Notes: generated from the letters alone by a model not told the origin. Positions 11,504 through 24,352 are shown, numbered from the stretch's first letter. The stretch is DNA of 64,000 nt from Flabesymbios commensalis (GCA_964017125.1 OZ024903.1:80552916-80616915), one strand, 5' to 3'. A program made the numbers and translations.

Positions 11504-11743
11504 CGCAAGTAGGTTACACAACTGATCATTATTCAAATTCATCAGTAAATCAATTTGCTTCAGCAGCCAGCCTTTTAAATCTTGGGGAGAGGTACGTGAC
11601 TGTGATGGTCTTAGCTGCATTATATAATAATTCCGTTGAATTTTAACTTTCACTTACGTTATTCAAGAGTGACGTAAAACGGTCTGTCCACTCACATGTA
11701 GCACCACCACATTTAATTTATGGCGTCAGCAAGACAGCTCGAA

Positions 11744-11855
11744 AAATACAAAACGTTAAACCAATGTTGGTTCGATATTGGGACAGCGTCTGCGACGCTG
11801 GCCCAGCAATAAGCCGATGGGTCAGCATTTCAATATTGCTGGGAAATGCATTTTT
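11744..11855. mobile_element. family A palindromic MITE
   Basis: AAAACGTTAAACCAATGTTG ... GCGTCTGCGACGCTGG ... TCAATATTGCTGGGAAATGC. The centre GCGTCTGCGACGC is nearly self-complementary. Confidence 0.7.
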
Positions 11856-12052
11856 TAACAGATCAATTCAAATTATCCATTTAGATGTCCTATATTCTAA
11901 ATAGTTGAATTAAAATTAGTATGCCTATTTATTTTACAATAATTAGCATGTTTCTCAAATACGCGGTAAAATGCGTAATTTTCATATGCTATATATTTGA
12001 TAAGTTCACAATGATCAGGACCATTAAATTTTCTTCTGGATGCATCTCTGAA

Positions 12053-12165
12053 GCACGAAACATTGACCCAATATAATCATGATAATGTTGGTCCACCATC
12101 TGCGATGTTGGTTCAACATTACATCAATATTCTATGAATGTGTCGTATTCCCTGGGAGGTGAACT
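12053..12165. mobile_element. family A palindromic MITE
   Basis: CACGAAACATTGACCCAATA ... ATGTTGGTCCACCATCTGCG ... TTCAACATTACATCAATA, followed by the terminal TGTCGTATTCCCTGGGA block. Confidence 0.6.
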
Positions 12166-12271
12166 GGTCAAGTACTTTGATGTCGATGAGTTGTAAGAGG
12201 TAAGTCACGACATTACGATGACATTGGATCATTGGCTTATGTTTGCTGGGAAAGATCACATATGTCTGTGG

Positions 12272-12520
12272 GTAACCCTTGTCCTGCTATGCCCGGATAT
12301 ATACGGGGTTAAGGATGTTTTAGATCAATACAAATATCACTCAATTTTGATAAAATAGTTTTTAGTAGATGCTTAGTTGATCCAATAATTTAATTTTAGA
12401 CATGTCTATTTTTACTAAAAAGTAATATTTTTCGTCATTTGAAGCTGGAAATTGCGTGAGCAATTTCAGCTTCAAATGACGAAAAATACAATTGAAGCAA
12501 TTCAGCAGGACAAGGGTTAA
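12272..12520. mobile_element. family B MITE, AATTGC hairpin subfamily
   Basis: GTAACCCTTGTCCTGCTATG at the left, CAGCAGGACAAGGGTTAA at the right. The central hairpin TTCGTCATTTGAAGCTGG is mirrored by CAGCTTCAAATGACGAA, with loop GCGTGAGC. A copy with the same hairpin lies at 48,257-48,503. Confidence 0.85.
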
Positions 12521-12560
12521 TAAAGGGGTATTGACGGTGTTACTTACACACCTCGTTCAG

Positions 12561-12838
12561 AATGAATGAATGAATGAATGAATGAATGAATGAATGAATG
12601 AATGAATGAATGAATGAATGAATAAATGAATGAATAAATGAATGAATGAATGAATGAATGAATGAATAAATGAATGAATGAATGAATGAATGAATGAATG
12701 AATGAATAAATGAATGAATAAATGAATGAATAAATGAATGAATGAATGAATGAATGAATGAATGAATGAATGAATGAATGAATGAATGAATGAATGAATG
12801 AATGAATGAATGAATAAATGAATGAATGAATGAATGAA
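12561..12838. repeat. (AATG)n microsatellite, ~278 bp
   Basis: Almost uninterrupted AATG/TGAA tetranucleotide with about seven AATA variants. Because a tetranucleotide repeat contains no stop on the minus strand in several frames, it makes long spurious SFIH-repeat ORFs. Confidence 0.98.
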
Positions 12839-13591
12839 CAGAGATATGAAGCACATAAGAAAACAATTCATTATCAGTATTAAACCCAAGCACATAGTAA
12901 AATCGTCGATAAGCCATCAGATCACAGAGATGCCAAGGCGAAAACTAAATGAATGTATTTTTGGCAACTGCCAGAAATACGATAGACATGGTTATAGTCG
13001 TAAAATGGAGATAACTTCATAGTGTTGGTGCAGCAATGAAAAATGTTTTTGGTCCATCATCCTTCGTTTTTCCCAAGAGAATATAAAGAGGATATCATCA
13101 TTCTACTCAAATGGTATATATGTCTTTCTGTATGGCCACAAATGCTCATATGGGATAGTTGAAATAGTTTACCTGTCTTTTCCAGCAGTTTATTACTGGA
13201 AACGAATTCCTTAAACATGTTAAAGAACCTAATCCTGTTCTTCACGTCGCCACGTCCAGTTGTAAAATCCAAATTCACTGTCATCTTAATATGGTATGTA
13301 TATCACATGAAAAGCCTGCATATAAACTCAAAAGTGATTGTCAGCAAATATTTCTACATTTATCTGCAGAACACTTTTTGGCAGGTCAGAAATGTATCAA
13401 CCAGAACATAGACACGGCAAAATCCTATATCTTACAAGTACACAACAAAAACATCATCGCCATTGCTCTGTGTATAGGCCTACTTGTAACGATATCAAGT
13501 TGATCTGAGTTATACATGTTATAATAATAATTAAACTTGATAACAGAGAAGAGCATCTGTGAGCGTGAGCCATTTTCTCAGAGTATCCTTC

Positions 13592-13698
13592 CAGCAAACA
13601 CAAAACGTTAATCCATTGTTGGTTTAATGTTGGACCAACGTCTATGACTCTGATAAAACAATAAGCCAGCATTGTGTCATATCCGTATTTGTTTGGCA
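13592..13698. mobile_element. family A palindromic MITE
   Basis: CAGCAAACACAAAACGTTAA at the left and the mirrored GTATTTGTTTGGCAG at the right, with ACGTCTATGACTCTG in the centre. Confidence 0.75.
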
Positions 13699-13808
13699 GG
13701 TGTATCTTGGTGTAGTAATATTATTCTATTTTGTAATCAAAACATGTACTTCTCAATGGTGCGTCGCCTCTTTGATTCCTACAACTGTCGATTGACCAAT
13801 TAGCCTAC

Positions 13809-14054
13809 TTAACACTTTAACCGCCGGTGCCGCATATATTCGGGTTTTCATTTTTTATTAGCACATTAAGTACCACCTTTTAAACATGTTAAAGATAAAA
13901 TGTGACAGCAATCAGCAATATTTGAAAACAGTTGACCTCCATTTTGTCAAATCTAAATAATTTTCACTCACTTGAAGTTGTGGATCGCGTCAGCGAGACA
14001 CAACTTCAAGTGGGTGAAAATTCAGATTGAATAATTTGGCGGTTGAAAGGTTAA
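13809..14054. mobile_element. family B MITE, TTAACCGCC subfamily
   Basis: TTAACACTTTAACCGCCGG at the left; TTTGGCGGTTGAAAGGTTAA at the right. The hairpin TTTTCACTCACTTGAAGTTG / CAACTTCAAGTGGGTGAAAA has loop GCGTCAGC. A nearly identical copy in opposite orientation is at 20,443-20,667; other members are 23,377-23,633 and 33,683-33,928. Confidence 0.88.
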
Positions 14055-14059
14055 TTAAT

Positions 14060-15540
14060 AATTAATGAAGATATGGGTCTAATGCCTAGATGACCCTTTT
14101 CTCCATTTAACTGTACAGCAAATAATCTATTTTCCCATGCAAAAGCACCTTGATCATTTTTCAAGCAGCATGATGAAAAACACCACGTATCCAAGGATTG
14201 TAAAGAATGTTTGTGTAGTTATTTAGTTTGCGCAGGGAAATAATGTTCACACACCTGACATGTACTAGATCCCTTCCCTATATTCCACTGGGCCAAGTAT
14301 ACTGCCGTGTAGACAAAATGCCGTATCTACATCTTGGGTCAAATTGAGAAAATTAAGGTTTTATATTTGTGGCCCATTATTTTTTTTCTCATTTTCTTCA
14401 ATCGTCTTGAGTTTATCACACATAAGAGAGCAAATTACTCTAAATGGAGCAGTATTGCTTTTTTAATTATACGGTCACCTAAATTTACATTTTTTAAGAT
14501 TTTAATGTTGCACATTTTCGTCTTGTAAATTATTGCAGATACGACATTTTACCTGGAAACTCATTGAAATTACGGTGTTTTGCCTGGTTTGTTTACGGTA
14601 GGCCTACTAAAAATCCAGGAAAATGATAATTTTTATGAAAAATATATACGTACAATCCCAACGACGTTGGTCTAACATTGTATAAATTTCATACAAATGT
14701 TTTGTGTTTACTGGGATATCGAGATTCTAAATCCCGTGACTCAATATTTAAACTAACCTAACTGCAAAGCATATCCGGGCAAACTGTCAAATCTATGTCA
14801 TGTCACTGCGCCTTATGGAGTTTTGCCTGGATAATATGTGTCAGCTACGGCATTATGCCTGTATAGTCACCCCGATTTCTTATAAATGGAGCATGCATTA
14901 TCTATGTGAGATATCAATACAAAGTTTTCAGGGCACAGAAATATTGATGGCAAGAGTAGTTTAGTAAAGTTAAGTCAATTTGTCTTATTTGAGCCTGTGA
15001 TAGTCTACTCCGCCCGACAGGCGCATCATTTAGTCACGTTAATTTAGGATAAAATAATTGAGTGATGGGTGTGTTCTTAAGTATACTTGGGCCACTTCAA
15101 AAATATTTCTCCAAGAACCTTATTTTTCAAGAACAATCTCTTTATGTAGAGCTGATCTTAACAAGTCAAGTCAAGTACAATTTATTCAAGTCTCCCTCAC
15201 AATTCATTTCAAACATGTTTATAAACACGACATCAGGAAATGTTTTGTTCACGTTCTAAGAGGGCTACAATTGCACAGAGAATGCATCTCACTCGTCCTG
15301 ACATCGACAGGGGGAGTCGCCATACACACTCTGAAGATGTGAGCCGTGGATCCCGATACTCATTTCACCCGGGAAATCCACGGGGTTTTTTCTACGACGT
15401 CGTACCGTATAGTATGTATCGTATAGTGAGATGTTGGTGATACTGTGATTAATCGAAGGCGAATCTTAGATAATATGAGCATCCAAAGGAATCGGTACAC
15501 GATTTTATACATTTGAATTCTGTGGCTGAAACGATCAGTT
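14060..15540. other. no recognisable gene
   Basis: AT-rich sequence with a partial family A-like trace near 14,655-14,725 (ACGACGTTGGTCTAACATTG). Small overlapping plus-strand frames at 15,058-15,440 have no family motifs and no supporting splice pattern. Confidence 0.5.
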
Positions 15541-15547
15541 TTAGTCA

Positions 15548-15611
15548 GAGTTGAGGCTACGACAGATGAAGTTTCCACAAGTGGAAACTTCACCAGTCGT
15601 AGCCTCAACTC
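15548..15611. repeat. perfect-arm hairpin
   Basis: GAGTTGAGGCTACGAC ... GAAGTTTCCAC and its mirror GTGGAAACTTC ... GTCGTAGCCTCAACTC are separated by AA, giving a 64-base palindrome with a small internal bulge. No other copy was noticed in the window. Confidence 0.8.
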
Positions 15612-16087
15612 CATCTTAGAGTCTTACTTGGCAATCCAGATCCGCGAATACTCCCAGTGAGCCGGTGAGCACCTCCTATGTCAATGAGTACCTCCCGTGT
15701 CAGTCAGGCTCTCCTCTTACTCTAATGATTACAGCTCACCTTCGCAAGTATCGTGCGTGCAAGTACTGCAGCCGGTCATCGCAAATCGATCACTGTACAT
15801 GCGGTGTACGCTTCAAATCGTTATACCAAATTATCCTTCAATTTCCCTTGCGGTCCCAAACCCGACGGGGGGGGGGGGGGCGCCAGCAATAACACGCGTG
15901 GTCAACGATGAAAGTAGTAGGTGACTTTAATAGGCCTAATTAATTTGATAATTAGGATATAAGACACATGTGTTGACCGACTTCAGTTAGATGCATCGGC
16001 ATATATATGTGCAGGCTATAGTTATTGGAGCAATCGGTGTTTATTATGTTCAGAGATGTGGTCCTGAGACAGTTTAATTACCTGGCA

Positions 16088-16178
16088 TTGTTCCAGCTCT
16101 GGCTCAGTGTTACGCCATCGTCGACGACGCTGTCCCAACACTAAGCCAGAGTTGGAGCAGCCGTATCCAGTGGGCAGG
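16088..16178. mobile_element. palindromic MITE related to family A
   Basis: TTCCAGCTCTGGCTCAGTG / CACTAAGCCAGAGTTGGAGC flank the centre CATCGTCGACGACGCTG. The right side ends at CCAGTGGGC, as in the 853-928 element. Confidence 0.65.
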
Positions 16179-17859
16179 CCGGAACGGAGTGATCACAATA
16201 CGACTTTGGATATATCCAGTTGGCTAAAATCAAAGCTGTCGTCAAACATTACATCACGGACTTAGGTTTGGTTTCACTGGTTCTTAAACAGAAATAGGCC
16301 TCTGTATTCATTTGAATTCATTGAATGTAATGCATACATAACCAGAAGGGAAAACCTGGCGCAATTCGATTCGCCCTGGAGCGACAAGCGTTCAACAAAC
16401 CGTATATGGCTAGCATCTACCTACACGCACGCACCTGGCTGACTTGTTGTCATGACAACAGCTGCAGCAGCCAGCGGATGCGAGCACGGTTTCCAAGTAC
16501 CCAAGTACCCAACCAGAAGAGAATTTATACCGGGATATAAAATATGAATGCGTGTCCCGTAATCTGGCACAATCCAGATGCGACATTGAAAATATTATAA
16601 TATAGGCGATTTAAATCATGAAAGCTTTCTTCTATAGGCCTACATAACCTGATAACCAGGAGTTCATTCTGTGAGTTCTCTTCCATCACAGAATATTATT
16701 CAAGAGACCTCATTTGAAACAATGAAAGCAGTCTAAATCGCAAAGTCCCGTTTACACAGTGCACAATAAATCGAGCGATAAAATAAATATCGCGCGATAT
16801 TTATCCCATTTACATAGTTCGCGACAAATTCAATCACTTCTGTTTTAATCTGGAATTATCCCTACGCGCTATAGGCCTATATGTGTGAAAGAATTAATGT
16901 GACATTTGTGCATTCACATAATTTGCGCGAGTAGGAGTACGAATAGACTACAAACGTAGCAAAAAGCCCTTTTATGTTATTTTGGTGTGTGTTCACATAT
17001 AGACGGACACGAATTTGATCCACCAAAAGAGCATAATAATGTTTTTTGTTGTGTTCGTATTCGTGCATAGGTCTATAATGTGAACGTAATATACCCTAAT
17101 GCGATATAATTATGCGACATTAAAGTAGGTGGGTCGTCATGATTCGATGAGTAAATATTATGGACATACAATTAACGCATGCACAGCATTGTCCGCAACA
17201 AGGTAAATATTAGGCTTATGGTTCAGTGGAGCTAGTTAGAACGATCTCGCCCTCCACTATGTTCCGGGTTAGAACGCAGCATGTATCTGAAACGTAAGAT
17301 ACTCACATCATCACTAATGGTTAAAATGGCCGAAATATTTTTCGGGAGGTGTTTTAAAAATGCTCTCACTTGATAAATAACTGATGGAATGTTTCAGAAT
17401 CAGCTGAGTGGATGCGTAAAAGGTCCCTAAGTTAGGTCAACCCAATTAAAATGTATTTTGAGGGCGTTAATAGGGGTTAAATCGATCGCGAACCGCCGGC
17501 GACACGCTATCTTACGGTTCAGATAAGGAATGCTTGCTAACCCGTAACACGTTGTGGAGGGTGGCGTTTGCTAACTAAGTGGAGCATAACGACCCAGCTG
17601 TTTTAACGTGATCGCCTGGTCATATTGAGAGGAGGGAACCATGGATAGGCCTATTACCTCGCTTTGTGCATTTTCTATTGTGGTAATATCGTGAGAAAGT
17701 GAAGCAGTGAGTGGAGATTATGCCCTGTTTTTTTAATGTCTTTAATGTCCTTATAATTTATATGGCATATTATAGCCTACACAGTAGGCCAACAGCATTG
17801 CGCACTGCACATTCCAGAGCCTTGATTAGTTTGGAGCCATGCTATAATATGCACAAACA

Positions 17860-17960
17860 CGATAAACAACATCCGGCTCAACCGGGATTCGAATCTTGTA
17901 GGTCTAGCTCCAGGTCACGGCCACACGAGCACACATCCAAACAGAATGAGCCATCGCTGA
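17860..17960 (-). repeat. tRNA-like SINE head
   Basis: On the minus strand, GATGGCTCATTCTGTTTGG (A-box-like) is followed by GATTCGAATCCCGGTTGAG (B-box-like). The same arrangement appears near 44,585-44,655 and more weakly near 42,980-43,050, so this is a dispersed repeat rather than a single tRNA gene. Confidence 0.5.
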
Positions 17961-18169
17961 GATCACGCTTCACGTGACAATCAGGGCGACAATGGTGGTC
18001 CAGCTACTCCCGTGTGGTGGGGTTATCTAGATCCAGGAATGTGCGAAAACGCCTGCAGTTGTTTTATAATGGCGCACTGTTACGGGCGATTGATTCCTAG
18101 TCAATGTGTGGGGAGTGTCATCAAACTATAACCTGACGCCTCATCAGTCAATATAGGACACTTACGACC

Positions 18170-18240
18170 GATGTCAGTTTAATGTTGGACCAGCGTCGTA
18201 GACGGTGGACCAACATTAATCCAATATTCTTTTATGTTTG
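18170..18240. mobile_element. family A palindromic MITE, partial
   Basis: TCAGTTTAATGTTGGACCAG, centre GCGTCGTAGACGGTGG, then ACCAACATTAATCC. The distal ends are not clear. Confidence 0.65.
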
Positions 18241-18783
18241 TTGACCAATCAATACAGGAAAAAAGAAGCACAGCAAGTCATCGCGAGCGATAAATCAAGA
18301 AGATCAATAAGTATACTTCACCGAGTGAACTAGGCCTATGTATATTGTAGTGACCCGAGAATGGGTTAACTTTCTTTAGAATGTTTGATTCAGGTCGAGG
18401 AGGGGATAACATAATATGCAAGTGAAGACGTACCATGTCATTAAAGGAATCTGACTGTTCTGGCTAATCCGCTTACGGATCATATATAATTTGACCTTGA
18501 CTGCTCAGCCAGAGAGCAAATACTGTCCTCACAGTACTAGGTGACCCCACTAGGTGTGAATAGTGCAAATCTCTTAATATCCTGATATCCTATTAAAGAA
18601 CAAAATCTCAAATTATATTTCAGTGCGGATCCAGAATCGGATGAAAGAGCTAGTCTGGGCGCAGGGTTTTGGGGGCAGGGGGTTTAAGAGAAATCTTAAT
18701 TATTTGAGAAGCTTGACCAGCAGAAGGCCTACCTGGTAAACGTATGTTACGAAAAATCTCCAACCGTTACTGAGTTATACAGC

Positions 18784-19020
18784 CATAGGGTAATGGTTAT
18801 AGCACCGCTGCCTTTCACGCGCCTTTCACGCTAGAGTTCGGGGTTCGTTTCCCTTTCTCGGCGGTTTGAAAGAAACAAAAATGTTTCTTCCCCATCCACT
18901 GGTAAAAACTCAGTAGACCGAGAGGTAGCTTGCTCGGCCTCAGAACTCCAGGGTTTAAATTTCGAATCCTGTGTATGGAGGGCAGTGTCAAAGCCCGATT
19001 CATTTCATTTCATTTATTTA
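18784..19020 (+). repeat. dimeric tRNA-SINE, truncated copy
   Basis: Plus-strand copy with the first tRNA-like head (GTAATGGTTATAGCACCG, GGGGTTCGTTTCCC) and the second (CCGAGAGGTAGCTTGCTCGG). The body is deleted so that it jumps to AAGCCCGATTCATTTCATTT. It also has a small duplication CGCGCCTTTCACG. Confidence 0.8.
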
Positions 19021-19639
19021 CCCCCGCCCAACCCCTCTCCCCATTCTTGATACGCCACTTCGTACATTGCGAGTCCAATTTTACGAAATAAAAATATAAT
19101 ATTTAGTAAGATTTGGAGATATGTGTTTGCTTCCTTAGTGATAGGGCGACTTTTAAAACCAAACCGTATCTCAAATGCTTTCATGCAGGTCAAAATAATG
19201 CATTCCAACTCGTTAAATCGTTATATACAAAAATGTCAACATGTTTTGCTACTAATCTCTAGATGGCACCATACAGTACTATGTTTGCAATATCTTTTAG
19301 GTCAATCAACAGAGCAGAATGCAGCTCATTAAACACTTGAGAAAATGTTGGCAAACATTGAGCAGGCCTTGGCATATAACAACCTGTGTATTTACAGCTA
19401 CGTGAAAAATATAACACAGAGAAAACAAATCACTGAAGTGACTGTCTAGTAGCTTTAATCTGTCAACGTGCTGTATATAATTTTTTATTCATTTAGGGCC
19501 TAAGGTCGCTAACTGCAGATTTTAAAATCCGTGAATATTAAAAAAACACTTAAAATTGTTAAATGATGATATTATTCCATACCTATAACATGTTGAAAAT
19601 GACATTAAACTAGTTTTTATTCATTATTTCGATAACCAC

Positions 19640-19700
19640 CATAGCTAAATGAAGTTGGGAATCGCGTCAGCAATTCCAGCTTTTAATGAAAGAAAAATAG
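19640..19700. mobile_element. family B hairpin remnant (AATTGC type)
   Basis: AAATGAAGTTGGGAATCGCG / TCAGCAATTCCAGCTTTTAA with loop GCGTCAGC. The surrounding element is too eroded to bound. Confidence 0.45.
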
Positions 19701-20062
19701 TTTTGTGGTTGATATAATAAAACCTTGCTCACAGCAAGGAATTTACAGATTCTGTTTTCAAAGCAAGAGTACACATCTCTTTCTGATGAGTAATTGTAAA
19801 CAGTTTTGGTCCATGCTCTTGGAATAATAAATTACACATTTGTGTTAAATTGTAATGTAGTTGTCAGGAACACCTGTGTATGCTCATACCTCAACCTCGA
19901 TTTCATATCAATACATCAGGAATCGTGTAGGCCTACATATTAACTACTTCTAATAAATCATGCGTAATTAGCGTCTCTTCCAATGCAAAACATATTTGTC
20001 ATTAATAATTCTTCATCATTTTCATATTTCGTGCAATCGTTGTTCTCGACGCCAACGCAATA

Positions 20063-20350
20063 ACAATCCTTGGTGTACTGCCAATTGAGGTCGCCGGGAA
20101 CACCACGCTCTATTCACCCTTAAACTGTTATCTTTTTAAAATTTTCACCGATGCATGCATGGCAATCCTTGGTGTACTGCCAATTGAGGCCGACGGGTAC
20201 ACCACGCTCTATTCACCCTTAAACTGTTATCTTTTTAAAATTTTCACCGATGCATGACAATCCTTGGTGTACTGCCAATTGAGGCCGCCGGTTACACCAC
20301 GCTCTATTCACCCTTAAACTGTTATCTTTTTAAAATTTTCACCGATGCGT
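20063..20350. repeat. three-copy tandem repeat, ~97-bp unit, running into a family B hairpin
   Basis: The block CAATCCTTGGTGTACTGCCA ... CACCACGCTCTATTCACCC ... AATTTTCACCGATGC occurs three times in tandem with few differences. The third copy continues into the loop (GCTACCGC) and the right arm of a hairpin ending GCATTGGTGAAAATT at about 20,396. The unit therefore includes one arm of a foldback element. Confidence 0.9.
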
Positions 20351-20442
20351 GTCTCGCTACCGCGACGCACAACTTTAAGTGCATTGGTGAAAATTACTCA
20401 TATTTGTTTAATTTGAGACGAAACATTTGCAACTCTTGATGT

Positions 20443-20667
20443 TTAACCCTTTAACCGCCAAATTATTCAATCTGAATTTTCACCCACTTGAAGTTGTGTA
20501 TCGCTGACGCGATCCACAACTTCAAGTGAGTGAAAATTATTCATATTGGACAAAATCTTGCTGATTGATGTCACATTTTATCTTTACCATGTTTAAAAGG
20601 TGGTACTTAATGTGCTAATAAAAAATGAAAACCCGAATATATGCGGCACCGGCGGTTAAAGAGTTAA
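20443..20667. mobile_element. family B MITE, TTAACCGCC subfamily
   Basis: TTAACCCTTTAACCGCC at the left, ACCGGCGGTTAAAGAGTTAA at the right. Hairpin loop GCTGACGC. Read on the other strand it matches 13,809-14,054 almost base for base across the AAAGGTGGTACTTAATGTGC block. Confidence 0.9.
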
Positions 20668-21619
20668 AAACAATCCTATTTCGTGACCACTAACAGCCAA
20701 TAAAACAGATTAAAAAGAACTCTGGTCCTGATTAGCGGTGAAAGGGTTAACGTTGAATCACCATCGTTTACGTTGAATCGACGTTGATACAACGTCGCGT
20801 GTTTATTGGACAGCCCTGCTATTTCCATGTGGAGTGCTGCTTCCATCATGCACACTTTTTACTAGCTTGTGTATAAATTTGGACCTGCATCTTTTTTAGC
20901 TGTTCCTTTTATATTAGATACAAACCGCTTTAATCTGTTAATAGACGATCACGTCATGAAAATCATCAGACTGGTCTACATCTAAGTCGAGCGTTTCGCA
21001 AACGTTAATATAACGTTGTCAAATCGTTTTATCAGATGGGTCAGACGGACGTATTCAATCAGCATGACGGAGATCACGGTAACGTGAATCTATAACGCGC
21101 TCATTGATCAAACACGTGCGCGCATATAACAGCCTCGAGTAGAGATCTATACTGAGGCTGATCAAGTGACTTAAATATTCATAGAAAGCTGGCGTTTAGC
21201 GCCGGATATGAGAAGCTTTGGAAAATCAACACGGGCAGTCATGCGCAGCTGTTGGTGAACATTAATGATTGAAAGCTCGGAAATTTAATTGAATAGATAT
21301 TGATAGAATGAGTACGCATTATGTTACTATACAAAATGATTCTATAGAAATTGTTGCTATCAGTTAAAATGGCATATTATGAATCACAATTCGTACCCTA
21401 GCATCCAAACTGGTGTATGTGAAATTTAAATGAGTGGAACATACAACATTTTGAATGCAAGGTGAATTGTGAGATTTTGTATAATAAATATTTCATATGA
21501 AAATTCGATAACAACCAAATTAAAATTGTTTAAATAAGCATCTGCCACAAACTATTAATCAATAGTGGGTGCTTGAAAAAGTATTTACGGTCCTATCAGG
21601 ACAAGGGTTACAACACCTA

Positions 21620-21850
21620 CAATGCTGAAATATTTTTGTATAAACCATGGAGACCAAAGGGTTTTTTCAATTTGAAGTCATCATAAATGTCTTAGTTATC
21701 TCATTCCGGTTCATTTGAATATGTTATGGGTCTACGGCCATTAGAAATATTTTACTCTTTTAGTGCGGGGAACGACTTTAGACGTCAGAATCTGACGTCT
21801 ACCGACGTCAGATTCTGATGTCTAAAGACGGTCGCCGCACTAAAAGGGTA
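21620..21850. mobile_element. foldback MITE, TAGACGTC hairpin subfamily
   Basis: GAGACCAAAGGGTTTTTTC ... TATGTTATGGGTCTACGGCC, then a long hairpin GACTTTAGACGTCAGAATC / GATTCTGATGTCTAAAGACG at 21,772-21,828, ending GCACTAAAAGGGTAAA. The inner arm is duplicated (GTCAGAATCTGACGTC). Confidence 0.75.
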
Positions 21851-22764
21851 AATGTCTCGTGTTTGCTCATGAGCAGACCAAAGTAATTTTGTTGGGTTGT
21901 GATTTTCCTGAAGATTTGTGTTGATCATTATACTATTGTTTCCTCTTTTCTTTCTCTAAAGAAATAAATCACTTCAATATGACATAGTGCTATCATTAAC
22001 AGGCAGCTAGTAAATGTTGATGTCTCACCTAATTATGGGTGTCATAATAATACACCACAACAGTGTGAACTTTAACCAGGGGTTTGGCCGGACGAGTGGA
22101 TGCCAACTGGCATCAACATACTTATTTGGAATGACACACTCCTCCACATATATATACACTGCTTTATAGAGGCGGCCCTGCAATTAAGCTAGAGCAGAAA
22201 ACACTTAACCTGTTAACTGTAGCATCTACAGGGTTCCAGTGTGCCCAACATAATTCATTTTATAAGTGAAGAACACGATAACAAGAATAGTATCACTTTG
22301 TATCCCCACATGACAATAAGTTTCAAACGCTTCTCAGCTGGTATGGAATCTAAAAATAGGCTTATCGTTCCCGGGAATTTCTAAGATAAAACAATATGTA
22401 TATATAAATATTGAAATTGAATCCTGTGTACGATTGAAACACCACATATTGGCATAGATTATATAAAATATATAGTGTTACTGTGTTCTGATATGCGGCA
22501 GGGTTTAAAGGGTGTGAAGGAAGTCCCGGTTGATAGATACCGTTATATTAGCCCAAACATTATAATTGCAAGTTTATTTTATTTCTCCTCAATACGATTG
22601 ATGAGATGATGTGTTCTGGTATGCAGGAGAGTCTGGGGGGGGGGGGGGGGTGAGGTATACAGTGTGATATATATTGATATACTGTGTTCTGTGTTCTGTG
22701 TCCAGAAGGGCAAATATAAGGGGGTTAAAGGCGTAGACACTACACACACACATACCACACACAT

Positions 22765-22824
22765 GTCTACGACGTCGGCCCAACATTGGTCAAACATTGG
22801 GTAAATGCGTCGTGTTTGCTGGGA
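22765..22824. mobile_element. family A MITE, half element
   Basis: CTACGACGTCGGCCCAACAT then GGTCAAACATTGGGTAAATG and the terminal CGTCGTGTTTGCTGGG. The left arm has been replaced by a CACACA-rich stretch. Confidence 0.7.
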
Positions 22825-23376
22825 TACCACACACGTACCACACATGCACATAGTGGACACGGTCTGCCAACCAACTCTCGTCCTCAAGCATTGCACGCTA
22901 CACTGAACGCACTGAATGGTAGAATATTCATAACTGGTGGTACAAGAATAGCCAAATTTAGTACAGGGGCGTCCCAATAAACCCGAGATATTATTCTTAT
23001 GTTTGTTTAATGTTAGGCTACCGTCGTGGACGGGGCCCAACATTAAATTAATTAAACATTAAGTTCCTGTACCACTGAGTAACGAGTACTACACAGGGTT
23101 TGACGTGATAAATTTGCAACCAGCGTAAAAAAGACTAAGTATAGTATTCTACTCTCGACCAATGAAAGAGTGGATTAGCCTGTCACATGACGAAATCAGG
23201 TAATCACTACCGCTATTCAGTAGCTATTCAAATTGGGGTGTAGAATACCATACTTGGGCCACACTTTACTATATAGGCCTACATATTACGTAAACTGATA
23301 TTCAATTAAGATATTAATTGTATTATTAAAGCACATAAAATCGCATGTTTTCCCCTTGACAGACTGACAAATTTTA

Positions 23377-23633
23377 TTAACCGGTCCCGATTATATTCGG
23401 CCATTATTCGGGTTGTCATTTTTTTGTCAGAATAAAAAGTACCACATTTTAAACATGTTAAGATAAAAGGTGAGATCAATTAATAAGTTTTCAAAATCGT
23501 TTACCAGTTTAATACCTCCATTTGGTCAAATCTGAATGATTTTCACTAACTTGAAGTTGTGGATCGCGTCAGCGAGACGCAACTTAAAGTGGGTGAAAAT
23601 TAAAATTAAATAATTTGGCTGTTAAAGAGTTAA
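23377..23633. mobile_element. family B MITE, TTAACCGCC subfamily
   Basis: TTAACCGGTCCCGATTATA at the left, TTTGGCTGTTAAAGAGTTAA at the right; hairpin loop GCGTCAGC near 23,566. Same internal AAAAAGTACCACATTTTAAA block as 13,809-14,054. Confidence 0.85.
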
Positions 23634-24352
23634 TGTGTTATGTAAGTCAAAAATTATTGAAAAGAACTCACCTCACCCCGCACAATGTGTGTTTCAGACA
23701 CTTTTACTCCAGTGTGTCAAATACATATGAACTGTCCAATTATTGCTATATGAACGGCACCGAGACGCCCATTAAAGGCAAAGTTTCTTTCAGGGTAATT
23801 GCCTTTTGTAAACGGTATAATTCCCGTGCATACACAATAAAAGACGAACTCATCGCCCCGTTGTAATGTCAACATCCGGGTACAACCCACAGTCACGTGG
23901 CCTGTCGGCATACATGAAAGCCTTTTTACGCAAAGTGATATCAGCATGGTAAATGGTGAATGTGATGACATATTTGATAGAAAAATGAACATTTCTGTTG
24001 ACTTCAACGAATTTCGCGCAAATCGTAGTAAAGCGAATTTGTTTTACCAATAATTTTACTTCCAATTCTAGTTAACATTACAAAATAAATAAACTACATG
24101 TTTTAGTTTAAAACATATTTTATTGACCAATTGAAACAATACAGGATTGTAATACAAAGGCTTCGCTCGGAAAAAAAAGAAAATGAGTGATGCTTGCGGA
24201 GTCATGGTGTGAGTACTATGAGTAGCCAGTGGGTGCAAATCTCGTTAGCAGAGCTAGAAAGTGTCGTAAAGCAAATGCTTGGAATCATAACATTGGCATC
24301 ATGACCTCATGCCGTCAACATGACCTCATATTGCCAACATGACCTCACATCC

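Noticed and set aside
12540-12917. Long minus-strand ORFs with SFIH repeats
   Set aside because: Entirely produced by the (AATG)n microsatellite, which is open in several frames; no protein outside the repeat.
20063-20350. Possible CRISPR-like direct repeats
   Set aside because: Contiguous tandem units without spacers, in animal DNA; it is a local triplication involving a MITE arm.
22579-23043. 154-codon minus-strand ORF
   Set aside because: Crosses a family A MITE, a CA-rich stretch and a G-run; composition is not protein-like and no motif is visible.
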